Positions 29,008-39,438 of a DNA stretch of 64,000 bases are shown one piece after another (position 1 is the first letter of the stretch; each line of letters starts with the position of its first letter). The DNA is from Sphingobium subterraneum. Lineage in GTDB: Bacteria > Pseudomonadota > Alphaproteobacteria > Sphingomonadales > Sphingomonadaceae. Under the pieces are notes generated by a model that saw only the letters and a list, made by a program, of their open reading frames with translations, searched no databases and was not told where the DNA came from. Both the position numbers and the translations under genes were made by a program. The stretch spans positions 186,001-250,000 of the forward strand of contig NZ_JACIJP010000003.1 of assembly GCF_014199435.1 (NCBI RefSeq), written 5' to 3'.

Positions 29008-30000
29008 GTGTCCCAGCCTACCCTTGATGTCGTCGCCATCGGCAACGCGATTGTCGATGTCATCGCCCGCAGCGACGACGCCTTTCTCGCGAGCCAAGCC
29101 CTCGTCAAGGGCGGCATGCAACTGATCGACGCCGAAACCGCGACGTCCCTTTATGCGGAAATGGGCACGGCGATCGAGATGAGCGGCGGATCGGCCGCCA
29201 ACACGCTCGCTGGGATCGCGGCGCTGGGCGGGGCGTGCGGCTTCATCGGCCAGGTAGCCAGCGACACGCTCGGCACAGTATTCACGCACGACATCCGCGC
29301 GCTCGGCATCACGTTCGACACGCCTGCGCGCAGCGATCCGCCGACCGCCCGCTGCCTCGTGCTGGTGACGCCGGATGCGCAGCGCACGATGAACACCTTC
29401 CTCGGCGCCTCGCAATATCTGCCCGCCGCCGCCATCGACACGGCCCTGATCGCGTCCGCCCGCATCCTCTATCTCGAAGGCTATCTGTGGGATCCCGAAG
29501 AGCCGCGCGCCGCGATGCGCGCCGCCATTGCCGCCGCGCGCGATGCGGGTCGGATGGTCGCCTTCACGCTCTCCGACACTTTTGTGATCGACCGCCACCG
29601 CGATGACTTCAACGCGCTGATTGATGCCGGACAGATCGATATTCTCTTCTCCAACGAGAACGAGATTCAGGCGCTGGCCCAGGTCGACGGGTTCGACGCC
29701 GCCGTTGCGGCCATTGCCCCCAAGGTGAAGCTGCTGGTTTCGACCCGCAGCGAAAAGGGCGCGATCGCGATCGTCGATGGGCAGCAAACCGCCGTACCCG
29801 CCGCCCCGGTGAACGAAGTGATCGACACCACCGGCGCGGGCGACCTGTTCGCGGCTGGCTTCCTCGCCGCCTATGTCGAGGGCAAGGAGGTCGAAAACTG
29901 CCTCAAACTCGGGGCGCTGGCCGCCGCCGAAGTGATCAGCCATTACGGCGCGCGACCGGAAGCGGATTTGAAGGCGCTGAGGGTCGAAGCGGGGCTTTGA
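29008..30000 (+). CDS. PfkB family carbohydrate/nucleoside kinase (adenosine kinase-like)
   Basis: 330 residues from the GTG at 29008 (VSQPTLDVVAIGNAIVDVIA), with GAAAGG 7 bases ahead; the upstream ATG at 28978 is less family-like. Ribokinase fold: GGSAANTLAGIAALGG (about 54-69), then SNENEIQAL, and the C-terminal DTTGAGDLFAAGFLAAY (about 277-293), where the Asp of GAGD is the catalytic base. Sphingomonad homologues are often named adenosine kinase. Substrate not proven. Confidence 0.88.
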   Translation: MSQPTLDVVAIGNAIVDVIARSDDAFLASQALVKGGMQLIDAETATSLYAEMGTAIEMSGGSAANTLAGIAALGGACGFIGQVASDTLGTVFTHDIRALGITFDTPARSDPPTARCLVLVTPDAQRTMNTFLGASQYLPAAAIDTALIASARILYLEGYLWDPEEPRAAMRAAIAAARDAGRMVAFTLSDTFVIDRHRDDFNALIDAGQIDILFSNENEIQALAQVDGFDAAVAAIAPKVKLLVSTRSEKGAIAIVDGQQTAVPAAPVNEVIDTTGAGDLFAAGFLAAYVEGKEVENCLKLGALAAAEVISHYGARPEADLKALRVEAGL

Positions 30001-30026
30001 GCCCTCATCCCGACCGGTACTGATAG

Positions 30027-30120
30027 CCCCTCCTCTTGGGACGAAGGGTTGGGGCGGTGCTGATCCGGGCGCTGACCTGCGGGGCGTCTACCCCACCCCC
30101 TGCCCCCTGAAGGGGAGGGG
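30027..30120. repeat. imperfect inverted-repeat intergenic element
   Basis: A left arm of CCCCTCC, then AGGGTTGGGGCGGTG, and a right arm CCCCACCCCC, then GAAGGGGAGGGG, can pair over about 94 bases with mismatches. The right end also forms a short CCCCCTGAAGGGG hairpin. It lies in the gap between the convergent PfkB kinase and CorC-like genes. Such G/C-run elements are common in sphingomonad intergenic DNA. A bidirectional terminator role is possible. Confidence 0.5.
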
Positions 30121-30128
30121 AGATTTCG

Positions 30129-31442
30129 TTATCCCCGCGCCGACACCAGCAGCTTGTCAATCTTGCGCCCGTCCATATCGACGATCTCGAACCGCCAGCC
30201 TTGATCGTCGAAATATTCGCCGATTTCCGGCAAATGCTTCAGCCGCCACAGCGCGTGGCCCGCGACGGTCGCATAATCGCGCTCTTCGGGTAGGTCGATG
30301 CCGATCCGCTCGGCCAGCATGTCGATCGCCATCTGCCCGGACACCAGCAGGCTGCCGTCCTCACGCTCGACCAGATCGGGTTCATCGTAAAGATCCGCAT
30401 CCGACGCGAACTGCCCGGCAATCGCGGACAGCAGGTCGGCCGGCGTGACGATCCCCTCGAAATGGCCATATTCGTCATGGACCATCACCATCGGCACGTC
30501 GGATCGGCGCAGCACTTCGAGCGCATCCATCGCGTCGACCTGATCGGGGACGACCGCGACCGGGCGCATCAGCGCGCGCACGTCGATCTTCTGCCGTTTG
30601 AGCAGCGCGGACATGATGTCGCGCGACTGGACGATACCGATGATCTCCTCCACCGACCCCTGCCCGACGGGCAGGCGTGTGTGCGGCGTATCCAGCAGGC
30701 AGGCGCGCACCGTGCGAATATCCGCGTCCGCGTCGATCCAGTCGACCTCCATGCGCGGCGTCATGACTTCGCGCACGGGCCGATCGGCAAGCCGCACCAC
30801 GCCGGAAATAATCGCGCGTTCGCTCTCCTCGATAACGCCGGACTTGCTCGCTTCGGCAACGATCAGGTGCAGCTCCTCCGCCGTCACATGCGCCTCATTT
30901 TCGCGGTTCATGCGCAGCGCGCGGAAGATCAGCGCGCTCGATCCGTCCAACAGCCAGCCGAGCGGCGCAGTGATCCAGGACAGCCAGAGCATCGGTCGCG
31001 CCATCACCATCGCAATCGGCTCGGGCGCACGCAGGGCAAATTGCTTGGGCACCAGCTCGCCGATGATGAGCGAAGCGTAGGTCGTCAGCCCGATGACGAG
31101 CACGAAACCCATGGTTGCCGCGGTCTCCGCCTCCAAACCCAGCAGCGCCAACCGGTCGCCCACCGGCTTGCCCAGGCTCGACCCTGAATAGGCGCCCGCG
31201 AGAATCCCGATCAGCGTGATACCGATCTGCACGGTCGAAAGGAATTTGCCCGGGTCCGCCCCCAGCTGCAACGCAGCGGTCGCGCCGCCCTTCCCCGCCT
31301 TTTCCGCCGCCTGCAATCGGGGTTTGCGGGCCGACACGATCGCCAATTCCGACATCGCGAACACGCCGTTCAGCGCAATCAGCCCGAGGATGATGAAAAT
31401 GTCGATCCAGGGGAACGGGGCTAAAGGGGGTACGTCGGTCAT
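30129..31442 (-). CDS. hemolysin/CorC-like CNNM-CBS membrane protein
   Basis: 437 residues. The N-terminal CNNM membrane domain has several helices and the signature ARKPRLQAAEKAGKGGA (about 38-54) and MSELAIVSARK. A pair of CBS domains follows (VMTPRMEVDWID and VHDEYGHFEGIVTPADLL regions), and then a CorC_HlyC transporter-associated domain at the C-terminus (RRLKHLPEIG, near the end). Suggested role is divalent-cation (Mg2+, Co2+) efflux or sensing at the inner membrane; ion unknown. Divergent from the OmpA gene. Confidence 0.9.
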   Translation of the reverse strand: MTDVPPLAPFPWIDIFIILGLIALNGVFAMSELAIVSARKPRLQAAEKAGKGGATAALQLGADPGKFLSTVQIGITLIGILAGAYSGSSLGKPVGDRLALLGLEAETAATMGFVLVIGLTTYASLIIGELVPKQFALRAPEPIAMVMARPMLWLSWITAPLGWLLDGSSALIFRALRMNRENEAHVTAEELHLIVAEASKSGVIEESERAIISGVVRLADRPVREVMTPRMEVDWIDADADIRTVRACLLDTPHTRLPVGQGSVEEIIGIVQSRDIMSALLKRQKIDVRALMRPVAVVPDQVDAMDALEVLRRSDVPMVMVHDEYGHFEGIVTPADLLSAIAGQFASDADLYDEPDLVEREDGSLLVSGQMAIDMLAERIGIDLPEERDYATVAGHALWRLKHLPEIGEYFDDQGWRFEIVDMDGRKIDKLLVSARG

Positions 31443-31575
31443 GGCGCGCGCTCTTCATGCCCTGCTTCTGTCAATTTCACAACAGAACAATCAGCGTCCG
31501 TTCATGCGACGAATGGAACCTTTGGGGCTGTCGAATGCTCGACCGGAACGGACAACAGCCGAAAAGGAACACTCA

Positions 31576-32265
31576 ATGCTGACTCTCTCCCGCCGCCTGA
31601 GCGCAGGGATCGCGCTTGCCGCTCTCGCTGCCACCGCCGCGTGCACCACCGATCCGGACACCGGCCGTCGCACCATTTCCAAGGCGGCAATCGGCGGGAT
31701 CGGCGGCGCACTGGGTGGCTATCTGCTGGGCGACGTGGTGGGCGGCCGCAACGACCGGACGGAAAAGATCCTGGGCGCAGGCATTGGCGCGGTCGCAGGT
31801 GCGGGCATCGGCGCGTACATGGATGCGCAGGAACGCAAGCTGCGGGAACAGACCGCCGGGACCGGCGTCGATGTGATTCGCGACGGTGACAATCTGCTGC
31901 TGCGTATGCCCTCGGGTATCACCTTCGCCACCGACGACGCCAATGTGCAGCCGCAATTCCGTCCGACACTGGATCAGGTCGCTTCTACCCTGTCCCAATA
32001 TCCCAAGACCTATATCGACGTGTACGGCCACACCGACAGCGATGGATCGGATGCCTATAACCAGGGCCTGTCCGAACGGCGCGCGCAGTCGGTGGCCGGA
32101 TATCTCTCCAGCCACGGCGTCCAGTCCGCCCGCCTCGCCACGCGCGGCTTCGGCGAGACCCAGCCGGTTGCCGACAACACGACCGCCGACGGCAAGGCCG
32201 CCAACCGTCGTGTCGAAATCCGTATCGTCCCGGTCAGCGAAGGCGACGTCGCCCGGGCATCCTAG
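31576..32265 (+). CDS. OmpA family outer-membrane protein
   Basis: 229 residues from the ATG at 31576, with AAAAGGAAC ahead; the longer 31216 frame is a shadow. A signal sequence is followed by AATAACTTDPDTG, a possible lipobox (Cys about 22). Next is a glycine-rich glycine-zipper stretch (AIGGIGGALGGYLLGDVVGG, about 37-56). The C-terminal OmpA_C domain (about 125-225) has VYGHTDSDGSDAYNQGLSER and ATRGFGETQPVADN, which bind peptidoglycan. It tethers outer membrane to wall. Confidence 0.92.
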   Translation: MLTLSRRLSAGIALAALAATAACTTDPDTGRRTISKAAIGGIGGALGGYLLGDVVGGRNDRTEKILGAGIGAVAGAGIGAYMDAQERKLREQTAGTGVDVIRDGDNLLLRMPSGITFATDDANVQPQFRPTLDQVASTLSQYPKTYIDVYGHTDSDGSDAYNQGLSERRAQSVAGYLSSHGVQSARLATRGFGETQPVADNTTADGKAANRRVEIRIVPVSEGDVARAS

Positions 32266-32327
32266 TCCTGTTACAAGGCCATGGCGTCGCCCTGCCGGCG
32301 GGCGCCATGGCACGGACGGAGCACCAC

Positions 32328-32834
32328 ATGTCGCAGAACCCCATTCTCATCCTCACGACGGGCGGCACGATCGACAAAGCCTATTTTGACGCACTGAGCG
32401 CGTACCAGATCGTTGACTCGGTCATCCCGAAGATTCTGGATACCGCGCTCGTGCGGCACCCCTATCGCGTGGAACAGATGTTCCGGAAAGACAGCCTCGA
32501 TCTGACCGATGGCGATCGCGCCGACATCCGGGACCACGTCGCCGCCGCGGACGAGCGGCACATTGTCATCACCCATGGCACCGACACGATGACGACCACA
32601 GCGCAGGCACTGGGTGGTATCCAGGACAAGACCATTGTGCTGGTCGGCGCGCTGGCGCCTGCCCGGTTTCAGGAAAGCGACGCCATGTTCAACATCGGGA
32701 TGGCTTTTGCTGCCGCCCAGACCGCCGCTCCGGGACTCTATATCACCATGAACGGATCGGTATTCCGTGCGGACGCGGTGGTCAAAGACCGCGCGCAGGG
32801 CGCCTTCGTTTCGCGCCCGGCTTCGTCGGCCTAA
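32328..32834 (+). CDS. short asparaginase-domain protein
   Basis: 168 residues from the ATG at 32328 (MSQNPILILTTGGTID). It carries only the N-terminal asparaginase/glutaminase domain: the catalytic Thr in TTGGTID (about residues 10-16) and the second Thr in THGTDTMTTTAQAL (about 83-96). The usual C-terminal domain (about 130 residues) is absent. Stand-alone short forms are known in other proteobacteria, so this may be a family in its own right. Activity as an L-asparaginase cannot be assumed. Confidence 0.85.
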   Translation: MSQNPILILTTGGTIDKAYFDALSAYQIVDSVIPKILDTALVRHPYRVEQMFRKDSLDLTDGDRADIRDHVAAADERHIVITHGTDTMTTTAQALGGIQDKTIVLVGALAPARFQESDAMFNIGMAFAAAQTAAPGLYITMNGSVFRADAVVKDRAQGAFVSRPASSA

Positions 32835-33448
32835 AAGCTCCCGTTCAGCCCGTCGATCACGAACTGCACCGCCATCGCCGCGAGCAACACCCCGAGCAGG
32901 CGGGAAATGACCGCCTCGATCTTCTCGCCCAGCAGCGCCATCAGCGGTCCGGCCAGCAGCAAAGCGGCGAGCAGCAATGCGAGCACGCCGACCATCGCGC
33001 TGAGCACGACAATGCGCTGCTCCGTCCCGACCGCCTGCGCCATCAGCAGCATGATACTGGTGATCGATCCCGGCCCGGCGATCATCGGCATCGCCATCGG
33101 GAACACCGACACATCCTCCACCTCGGGGGTTTCGATGATTTTCTGCGCCCGATCCTCGCGCCGCTGGGTGCGCTTTTCGAACACCATTTCCAGCGCGATC
33201 AGGAACAGCATGATCCCCCCCGCAATGCGAAAGCTGTCGAGGTCGATGCCGAGAGCATGGAGCAGCTGTTTGCCGAACAGCCCGAACAGCAGCAGGATCG
33301 CCATGGCGATGAAGACCGCGCGGATCGCCATCGCACGGCGCTGTGCAACCGATGCGCCGCGCGTGATGCTGGCGTAGATCGGCATGCATCCGGGCGGATC
33401 GATCACCACGAACAACGTAATGAAAGCGGAGAGGAAAAGCTCGGCCAT
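32831..33448 (-). CDS. MarC family membrane protein
   Basis: 205 residues with about six membrane helices. MarC family marks: FITLFVVIDPPGCMPIYASIT (about 8-28), RIAGGIMLFLIALEMVF, and FPMAMPMIAGPGSITSIMLL (about 113-132). These are inner-membrane proteins of unknown transport; the name does not imply drug resistance. Convergent with the asparaginase-domain gene (4-base overlap) and divergent from the Fnr-type regulator. Confidence 0.92.
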   Translation of the reverse strand: MAELFLSAFITLFVVIDPPGCMPIYASITRGASVAQRRAMAIRAVFIAMAILLLFGLFGKQLLHALGIDLDSFRIAGGIMLFLIALEMVFEKRTQRREDRAQKIIETPEVEDVSVFPMAMPMIAGPGSITSIMLLMAQAVGTEQRIVVLSAMVGVLALLLAALLLAGPLMALLGEKIEAVISRLLGVLLAAMAVQFVIDGLNGSF

Positions 33449-33548
33449 GGGTCATGGCATAGACACCCCCCCGCACCAACACAAGCGCAGCGCTCCCCCG
33501 CCGACGCGCCTCTTCCCTTGCCTGTATTACCCTGCTAGATCGCGGAAC

Positions 33549-34250
33549 ATGAAGGATTGCACCGAATGTGTCGTGCGCAACCGCGCCATTTGTGGGGGGT
33601 TGACCCCGGATGAGCTGGCGGCGCTCGGCTCGCTCGGGCGCAACCAGATCGTGCGGCGCGGCCAGACGATCGTGTGGGAAGGTGACGAAGCGCTGGTCGT
33701 CGCCAATGTCATCGACGGCGTTCTCAAGGCATCGATGTCGATGCCCGATGGGCGCGAACAGATCGTCGGCATCGTCTTTCCGTCGGATTTCATCGGCCGC
33801 CCGTTCGGACAGGAAAGCCCCTACAGCGTCACCGCTTTAACCGACGCGGAACTGTGTATTTTCACCCGTTCGAGCTTCGAGAAATTCGCCCTTCAGCATC
33901 CCGACCTCGAACACCGGCTGCTCCAGCACACGCTGGGCGAGCTCGACCGCGCACGCGAATGGATGCTCCTGCTCGGCAAGAAATCAGCCAGCGAGCGTAT
34001 CGCGTCGCTGTTGCTTGAGCTGTCGACACGTTTGCAAGCGGGCGGGTGCGCCCATGACAGCATGGTGCTCGACCGCTTCGAGCTTCCGCTCGACCGGCAG
34101 CAGATCGGCGACCTGCTCGGCCTCACGATCGAGACCGTCAGCCGCCAGCTGAGCCGCCTGAAGGGCGAGGGGCTCATCGCCCTGCCCGACCGTCGTCACG
34201 TCGTCATTCAGGATCGCGCTCGACTCCAGAACATCGCGATGGCGGCCTGA
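33549..34250 (+). CDS. Crp/Fnr family regulator with FNR-type cysteines
   Basis: 233 residues from the ATG at 33549 (MKDCTECVVRNRAICGG). Three N-terminal cysteines (4, 7, 15) and one more near the end of the sensor domain (AELCIFTR, about 100) form the pattern of FNR/FnrL oxygen-sensing [4Fe-4S] proteins. A cyclic-nucleotide-like beta-roll follows, then a C-terminal helix-turn-helix (DRQQIGDLLGLTIETVSRQLSRLKGEGLI, about 176-205); the E-SR recognition helix is FNR-like. The next gene group has an FNR-like box (35285-35298). Confidence 0.9.
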   Translation: MKDCTECVVRNRAICGGLTPDELAALGSLGRNQIVRRGQTIVWEGDEALVVANVIDGVLKASMSMPDGREQIVGIVFPSDFIGRPFGQESPYSVTALTDAELCIFTRSSFEKFALQHPDLEHRLLQHTLGELDRAREWMLLLGKKSASERIASLLLELSTRLQAGGCAHDSMVLDRFELPLDRQQIGDLLGLTIETVSRQLSRLKGEGLIALPDRRHVVIQDRARLQNIAMAA

Positions 34251-34379
34251 CGATCAGGCGGTGCCGCGTTTCCGCCCGGGCGCGTCCAGCTGTGCCCGAC
34301 TGTCCGACGACGCCCGGACGGAACCGATAAGCCCTTAGGGCGGCTTGTCTCTTGCTTGGCGCGGCATGGTCCTGCTTCC
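34251..34379. other. spacer after the Fnr-type gene
   Basis: 129 bases between the convergent Fnr-type regulator and universal stress genes. It has a GC-rich stretch (cgcccggg / cgcccgg) but no clean terminator hairpin with a T-run that I could see. Confidence 0.4.
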
Positions 34380-35198
34380 TCAGTGACCCAGCAGCAGCGG
34401 GATCGCACTGGTGTCGAGCAGCGCGCGAGTGGTGCCCCCCAGCACCGCCTCGCGCAGCCGCGAGCGGCCGAACGCACCCATCACGATCGCCCCCGCGCCA
34501 ATTTGCGCCGCAAACCGGGCAAGAACATCGTCCGCGCGGTTCACCTTGCCCGGCAGGACATGCAGCTCGGTCTTTACGCCGTGGCGCGCGCAATAGGTGC
34601 TGGCGCTCAATTGCGGGAAATCCGTCGTATCGTCACCCACGGAGACGATGTGCACGGCACTCGAACGCCGGAGGATCGGCACCGCCTGCCGCAGCGCGTG
34701 CGCCGCCTGGATCGATCCGTTCCACCCGACGACGATCGGCGCGGACAGGTCCAGCCGCCGACACCCGACCGGCACAGCAAGCACGCCGCAGTGCACCGCG
34801 ACCGATACGTCCTCGACAATTGCGAGCGGCGTCAGCCCTTCCTCGGCGGGACCGGCGGGCCGCCCCTGCCCCAGAATCACCAGATCCGCGAGCGCGGCGC
34901 ACCGGATCAACTCCTGCACCACATCGCCGTCGATGCTGCGCCACGACCATGCGACATCTTCGCCCTGAAGCTTCGCCTCGATCCGCTCGCGAACAGCGCT
35001 GTCGATTGCGTGCAGTTCTTCCAGCACGATCCCGGCGGCGTAGATGCCATCGACCGCCGCGAAACTGCCATAGCCCTGAATGGGGCTGACCTGCAGGCAA
35101 TGCAGGTGCGCGCCGAATGTCCGCGCGATGTCGAGCGCAATCTGCAGCCGATGGTCGAATCCGCTGTCGTCATGCACATGAAGCAAAATGGATTTCAC
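34380..35198 (-). CDS. universal stress protein, two tandem domains
   Basis: 272 residues from a GTG at 35198, with GGGAGA ahead; the surrounding 973-codon frame is a shadow that only this segment explains. Two UspA-like halves (about 1-145 and 150-272). The first has ILLHVHDDSGFDHRLQIAL; the second has IVVGWNGSIQAAHALRQA and the ATP-binding loop GAFGRSRLREAVLGGTTR (G-x2-G-x9-G-S/T type). A divergent TonB receptor lies on the other side of a 162-base region that holds an FNR-like box, so both may respond to low oxygen. Confidence 0.85.
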   Translation of the reverse strand: MKSILLHVHDDSGFDHRLQIALDIARTFGAHLHCLQVSPIQGYGSFAAVDGIYAAGIVLEELHAIDSAVRERIEAKLQGEDVAWSWRSIDGDVVQELIRCAALADLVILGQGRPAGPAEEGLTPLAIVEDVSVAVHCGVLAVPVGCRRLDLSAPIVVGWNGSIQAAHALRQAVPILRRSSAVHIVSVGDDTTDFPQLSASTYCARHGVKTELHVLPGKVNRADDVLARFAAQIGAGAIVMGAFGRSRLREAVLGGTTRALLDTSAIPLLLGH

Positions 35199-35284
35199 GA
35201 TGCGTCTCCCTTCATGAAGGGCGTGGGCGGACCTTCCGCCAGCGCGCCATGAAACTGAGTCTAAGAGCGGATCGCCAAAAATCA

Positions 35285-35298
35285 TTGATATGGCGCAA
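35285..35298. promoter_or_regulatory. FNR-like binding site
   Basis: TTGAT-N4-CGCAA, matching TTGAT-N4-ATCAA except for two bases in the right half. It lies 87 bases upstream of the universal stress gene start and 63 upstream of the TonB receptor start. The gene for an FNR-type regulator is 1 kb away. Confidence 0.5.
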
Positions 35299-35360
35299 GG
35301 AGTTGGAGGCCGTAACGGATTTCGATTGGCGTCACGAACTGCTTTGGCTAGGGCGGCGCG

Positions 35361-37424
35361 ATGCTGCGTCCGTCCTCCCGCCTGTTCTGGCTCATGCCTG
35401 CCCTCCTCGCGCCCGCACAGGGATGGGCGCAGGCCGCCCCTCCTGCGGACAGCCCGATCGTTGTCATCGGCACGCCGCTTCGCGATCCGCCCGGAACGCC
35501 CGCTTACGGATCGGTACGGATCGACCGCGACCGCCTGACCGCGACTGCGTCGGGGCGGATCGAGGATGCACTGCGCGATGTCGCCGGGTTTCAACAGTTC
35601 CGCCGCTCGGACAGTCGCTCCGCCAATCCTTCGGCACAGGGAGCAACCCTGCGCGCGCTGGGCGGCAACGCGTCGAGCCGCACGCTCGTCCTGCTGGACG
35701 GCGTGCCGATGGCCGATCCGTTCTTCGGCTATATCCCGTTCAGCGCAATCGTGCCCGAGCGCCTCGCCTTTGCCCGTGTGACGCGCGGCGGCGGGGTCGG
35801 AGCGTTCGGCGCGGGCGCGGTCGCCGGCACCATCGAACTGGGCAGCGCCACCCGCGCCGACCTTCCCGACCTTTCGGCCAGCGCCTTTTACGGCAGCGAT
35901 GATGCGACCGAATTGTCCGCAACCCTGACGCAGGATCTGGGCGGCGGTATGGTCACGCTCTCGGGCCGGTGGGATCGCGGCGACGGCTTCAACACCACGC
36001 CCGCCGATCAGCGCACGGCGGCAACGGTCCCTGCGCGCTATGATGGGTGGAGCGTCGGCCTGCGCGCCGTCGCGCCGATCAGCCCCAATGTCGAGATGCA
36101 GGCCCGCGCCCTGCTGTTCCGCGATAACCGCACGCTGCGCTTTGCCGGGGCGGACAGCGGCAGCGAGGGCCAGGATGCGAGCGTCCGCATCCTCGCGCGC
36201 GGCCGGTGGCAGGTCGATGCGCTCGCCTATATTCAGGCGCGCAATTTCGATAATGTCGTCATCAGCGCCACGACCTTCCGCCCCTCGCTCGACCAGCGCA
36301 ACACGCCCTCCACCGGCATCGGCGGCAAGTTCGAACTGCGTCCGCCCGTGGGTGATGCCCATGTGCTGCGCATCGGGCTCGACACGCGCCTCGCGCAGGG
36401 GGATATGTACGAGGACAGCTTCAACGCCGCGACCGGCGCCGTAACCGGCCATCGCCGCGCCCATGGGCGGCAGTCGACCAGCGGCCTGTTTGTCGAGGAC
36501 GACTGGACGCTGGGCGCGCTTGTGCTGACCGGCGGAGCCCGCATCGACCGCTGGACGATCACAAACGGCCGCTTCGTGACGCAAAACGCCAGCGGATCGA
36601 CATCCACCGTGACTCGTTTCCCTGATCGCGACGCCTGGGAGGGCTCGTTCCGCGCCGGAGCGCTGTTCCACGTTTCCGATGGCATCAGCCTGCGTGCGGC
36701 GGGTTATACCGGCTACCGCCTGCCAACCCTGAACGAGCTGTACCGCCCCTTCTCGCTGGTCGCAGCGAACAGCAATGGCGGCCGCACGACCGTCGCCACC
36801 GACGCGAATGCCGCGCTGGCTCCCGAAAAGCTCAAGGGCGCGGAAGTCGGCATGGATCTCTCCCCTCTGCCCGATGTGCACTTTGCCGCAACGGCGTTCT
36901 ACAACCGCCTCGACAACGCGGTCGGCAACGTCACGCTCAGCAGCGTGACGAGCGGCGCCAACGTCACGATTACCCGCCAGCGCCAGAACATCGACGCGAT
37001 CATCGCCAAGGGCATCGAGCTGACCGCCAGCGCGCGGCGCGGTGACTGGTCGCTGTCCGCCGCCTATGCCTACAGCCACAGCCGGGTGAAGGCGCCCGGC
37101 ATGCCGTTCGACGGCCTCGTCCCCGCGCAAAGCCCGCGTCACACCGCGAGTGCCACTCTCTCCTGGCTGCCGGAAACCCGGCCCGGCCTGTCGGGCACGA
37201 TCCGTTATACCGGGCGGCAATATGAGGACGACCTGCAAACCGATGTCCTGCGCGACGCGCTGACGGTGGATGCCCTCGCCCAATGGCCGCTGGGTCGCCA
37301 CATCATGCTTGTCGCCCGGGCGGAAAACATCTTTGACGCAACCATTGATACCCGAAATGCGGGCGGCTCGCGCGATTTAGGTTCACCACGAACTCTTTGG
37401 ATCGGCGCACGACTGCGCTATTAA
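35361..37424 (+). CDS. TonB-dependent outer-membrane receptor
   Basis: 687 residues. Signal peptide (about 1-23), then a TonB-box-like [10 protein letters not shown] (about 31-40). The plug domain follows ([50 protein letters not shown]), then the beta-barrel, ending in an aromatic residue (LRY) as barrel proteins do. It imports an unknown iron complex, vitamin or sugar across the outer membrane. Start at 35361 with AGGGCGG ahead. A candidate FNR box lies upstream. Confidence 0.93.
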   Translation: MLRPSSRLFWLMPALLAPAQGWAQAAPPADSPIVVIGTPLRDPPGTPAYGSVRIDRDRLTATASGRIEDALRDVAGFQQFRRSDSRSANPSAQGATLRALGGNASSRTLVLLDGVPMADPFFGYIPFSAIVPERLAFARVTRGGGVGAFGAGAVAGTIELGSATRADLPDLSASAFYGSDDATELSATLTQDLGGGMVTLSGRWDRGDGFNTTPADQRTAATVPARYDGWSVGLRAVAPISPNVEMQARALLFRDNRTLRFAGADSGSEGQDASVRILARGRWQVDALAYIQARNFDNVVISATTFRPSLDQRNTPSTGIGGKFELRPPVGDAHVLRIGLDTRLAQGDMYEDSFNAATGAVTGHRRAHGRQSTSGLFVEDDWTLGALVLTGGARIDRWTITNGRFVTQNASGSTSTVTRFPDRDAWEGSFRAGALFHVSDGISLRAAGYTGYRLPTLNELYRPFSLVAANSNGGRTTVATDANAALAPEKLKGAEVGMDLSPLPDVHFAATAFYNRLDNAVGNVTLSSVTSGANVTITRQRQNIDAIIAKGIELTASARRGDWSLSAAYAYSHSRVKAPGMPFDGLVPAQSPRHTASATLSWLPETRPGLSGTIRYTGRQYEDDLQTDVLRDALTVDALAQWPLGRHIMLVARAENIFDATIDTRNAGGSRDLGSPRTLWIGARLRY

Positions 37425-37450
37425 TGTCGGAAATCATTTCAGGAGAGGCA

Positions 37451-39394
<1,944 letters not shown>

Positions 39395-39404
39395 CGGACC
39401 AAAC

Positions 39405-39433
39405 CCCTTCCCGGCCGCAGCGACCGGGAAGGG
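39405..39433. terminator. hairpin between acs and the histidine kinase gene
   Basis: Perfect 10-base inverted repeat CCCTTCCCGG (39405-39414) and CCGGGAAGGG (39424-39433) with a 9-base loop, between convergent genes. No long T-run, so termination may be factor-assisted. Confidence 0.65.
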
Positions 39434-39438
39434 AATGA

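Noticed and set aside
34380..37301. A 973-codon open frame on the minus strand
   Set aside because: It is a GC-rich shadow of the TonB receptor on the plus strand. Only its end (34380-35198) is a real gene, the universal stress protein.
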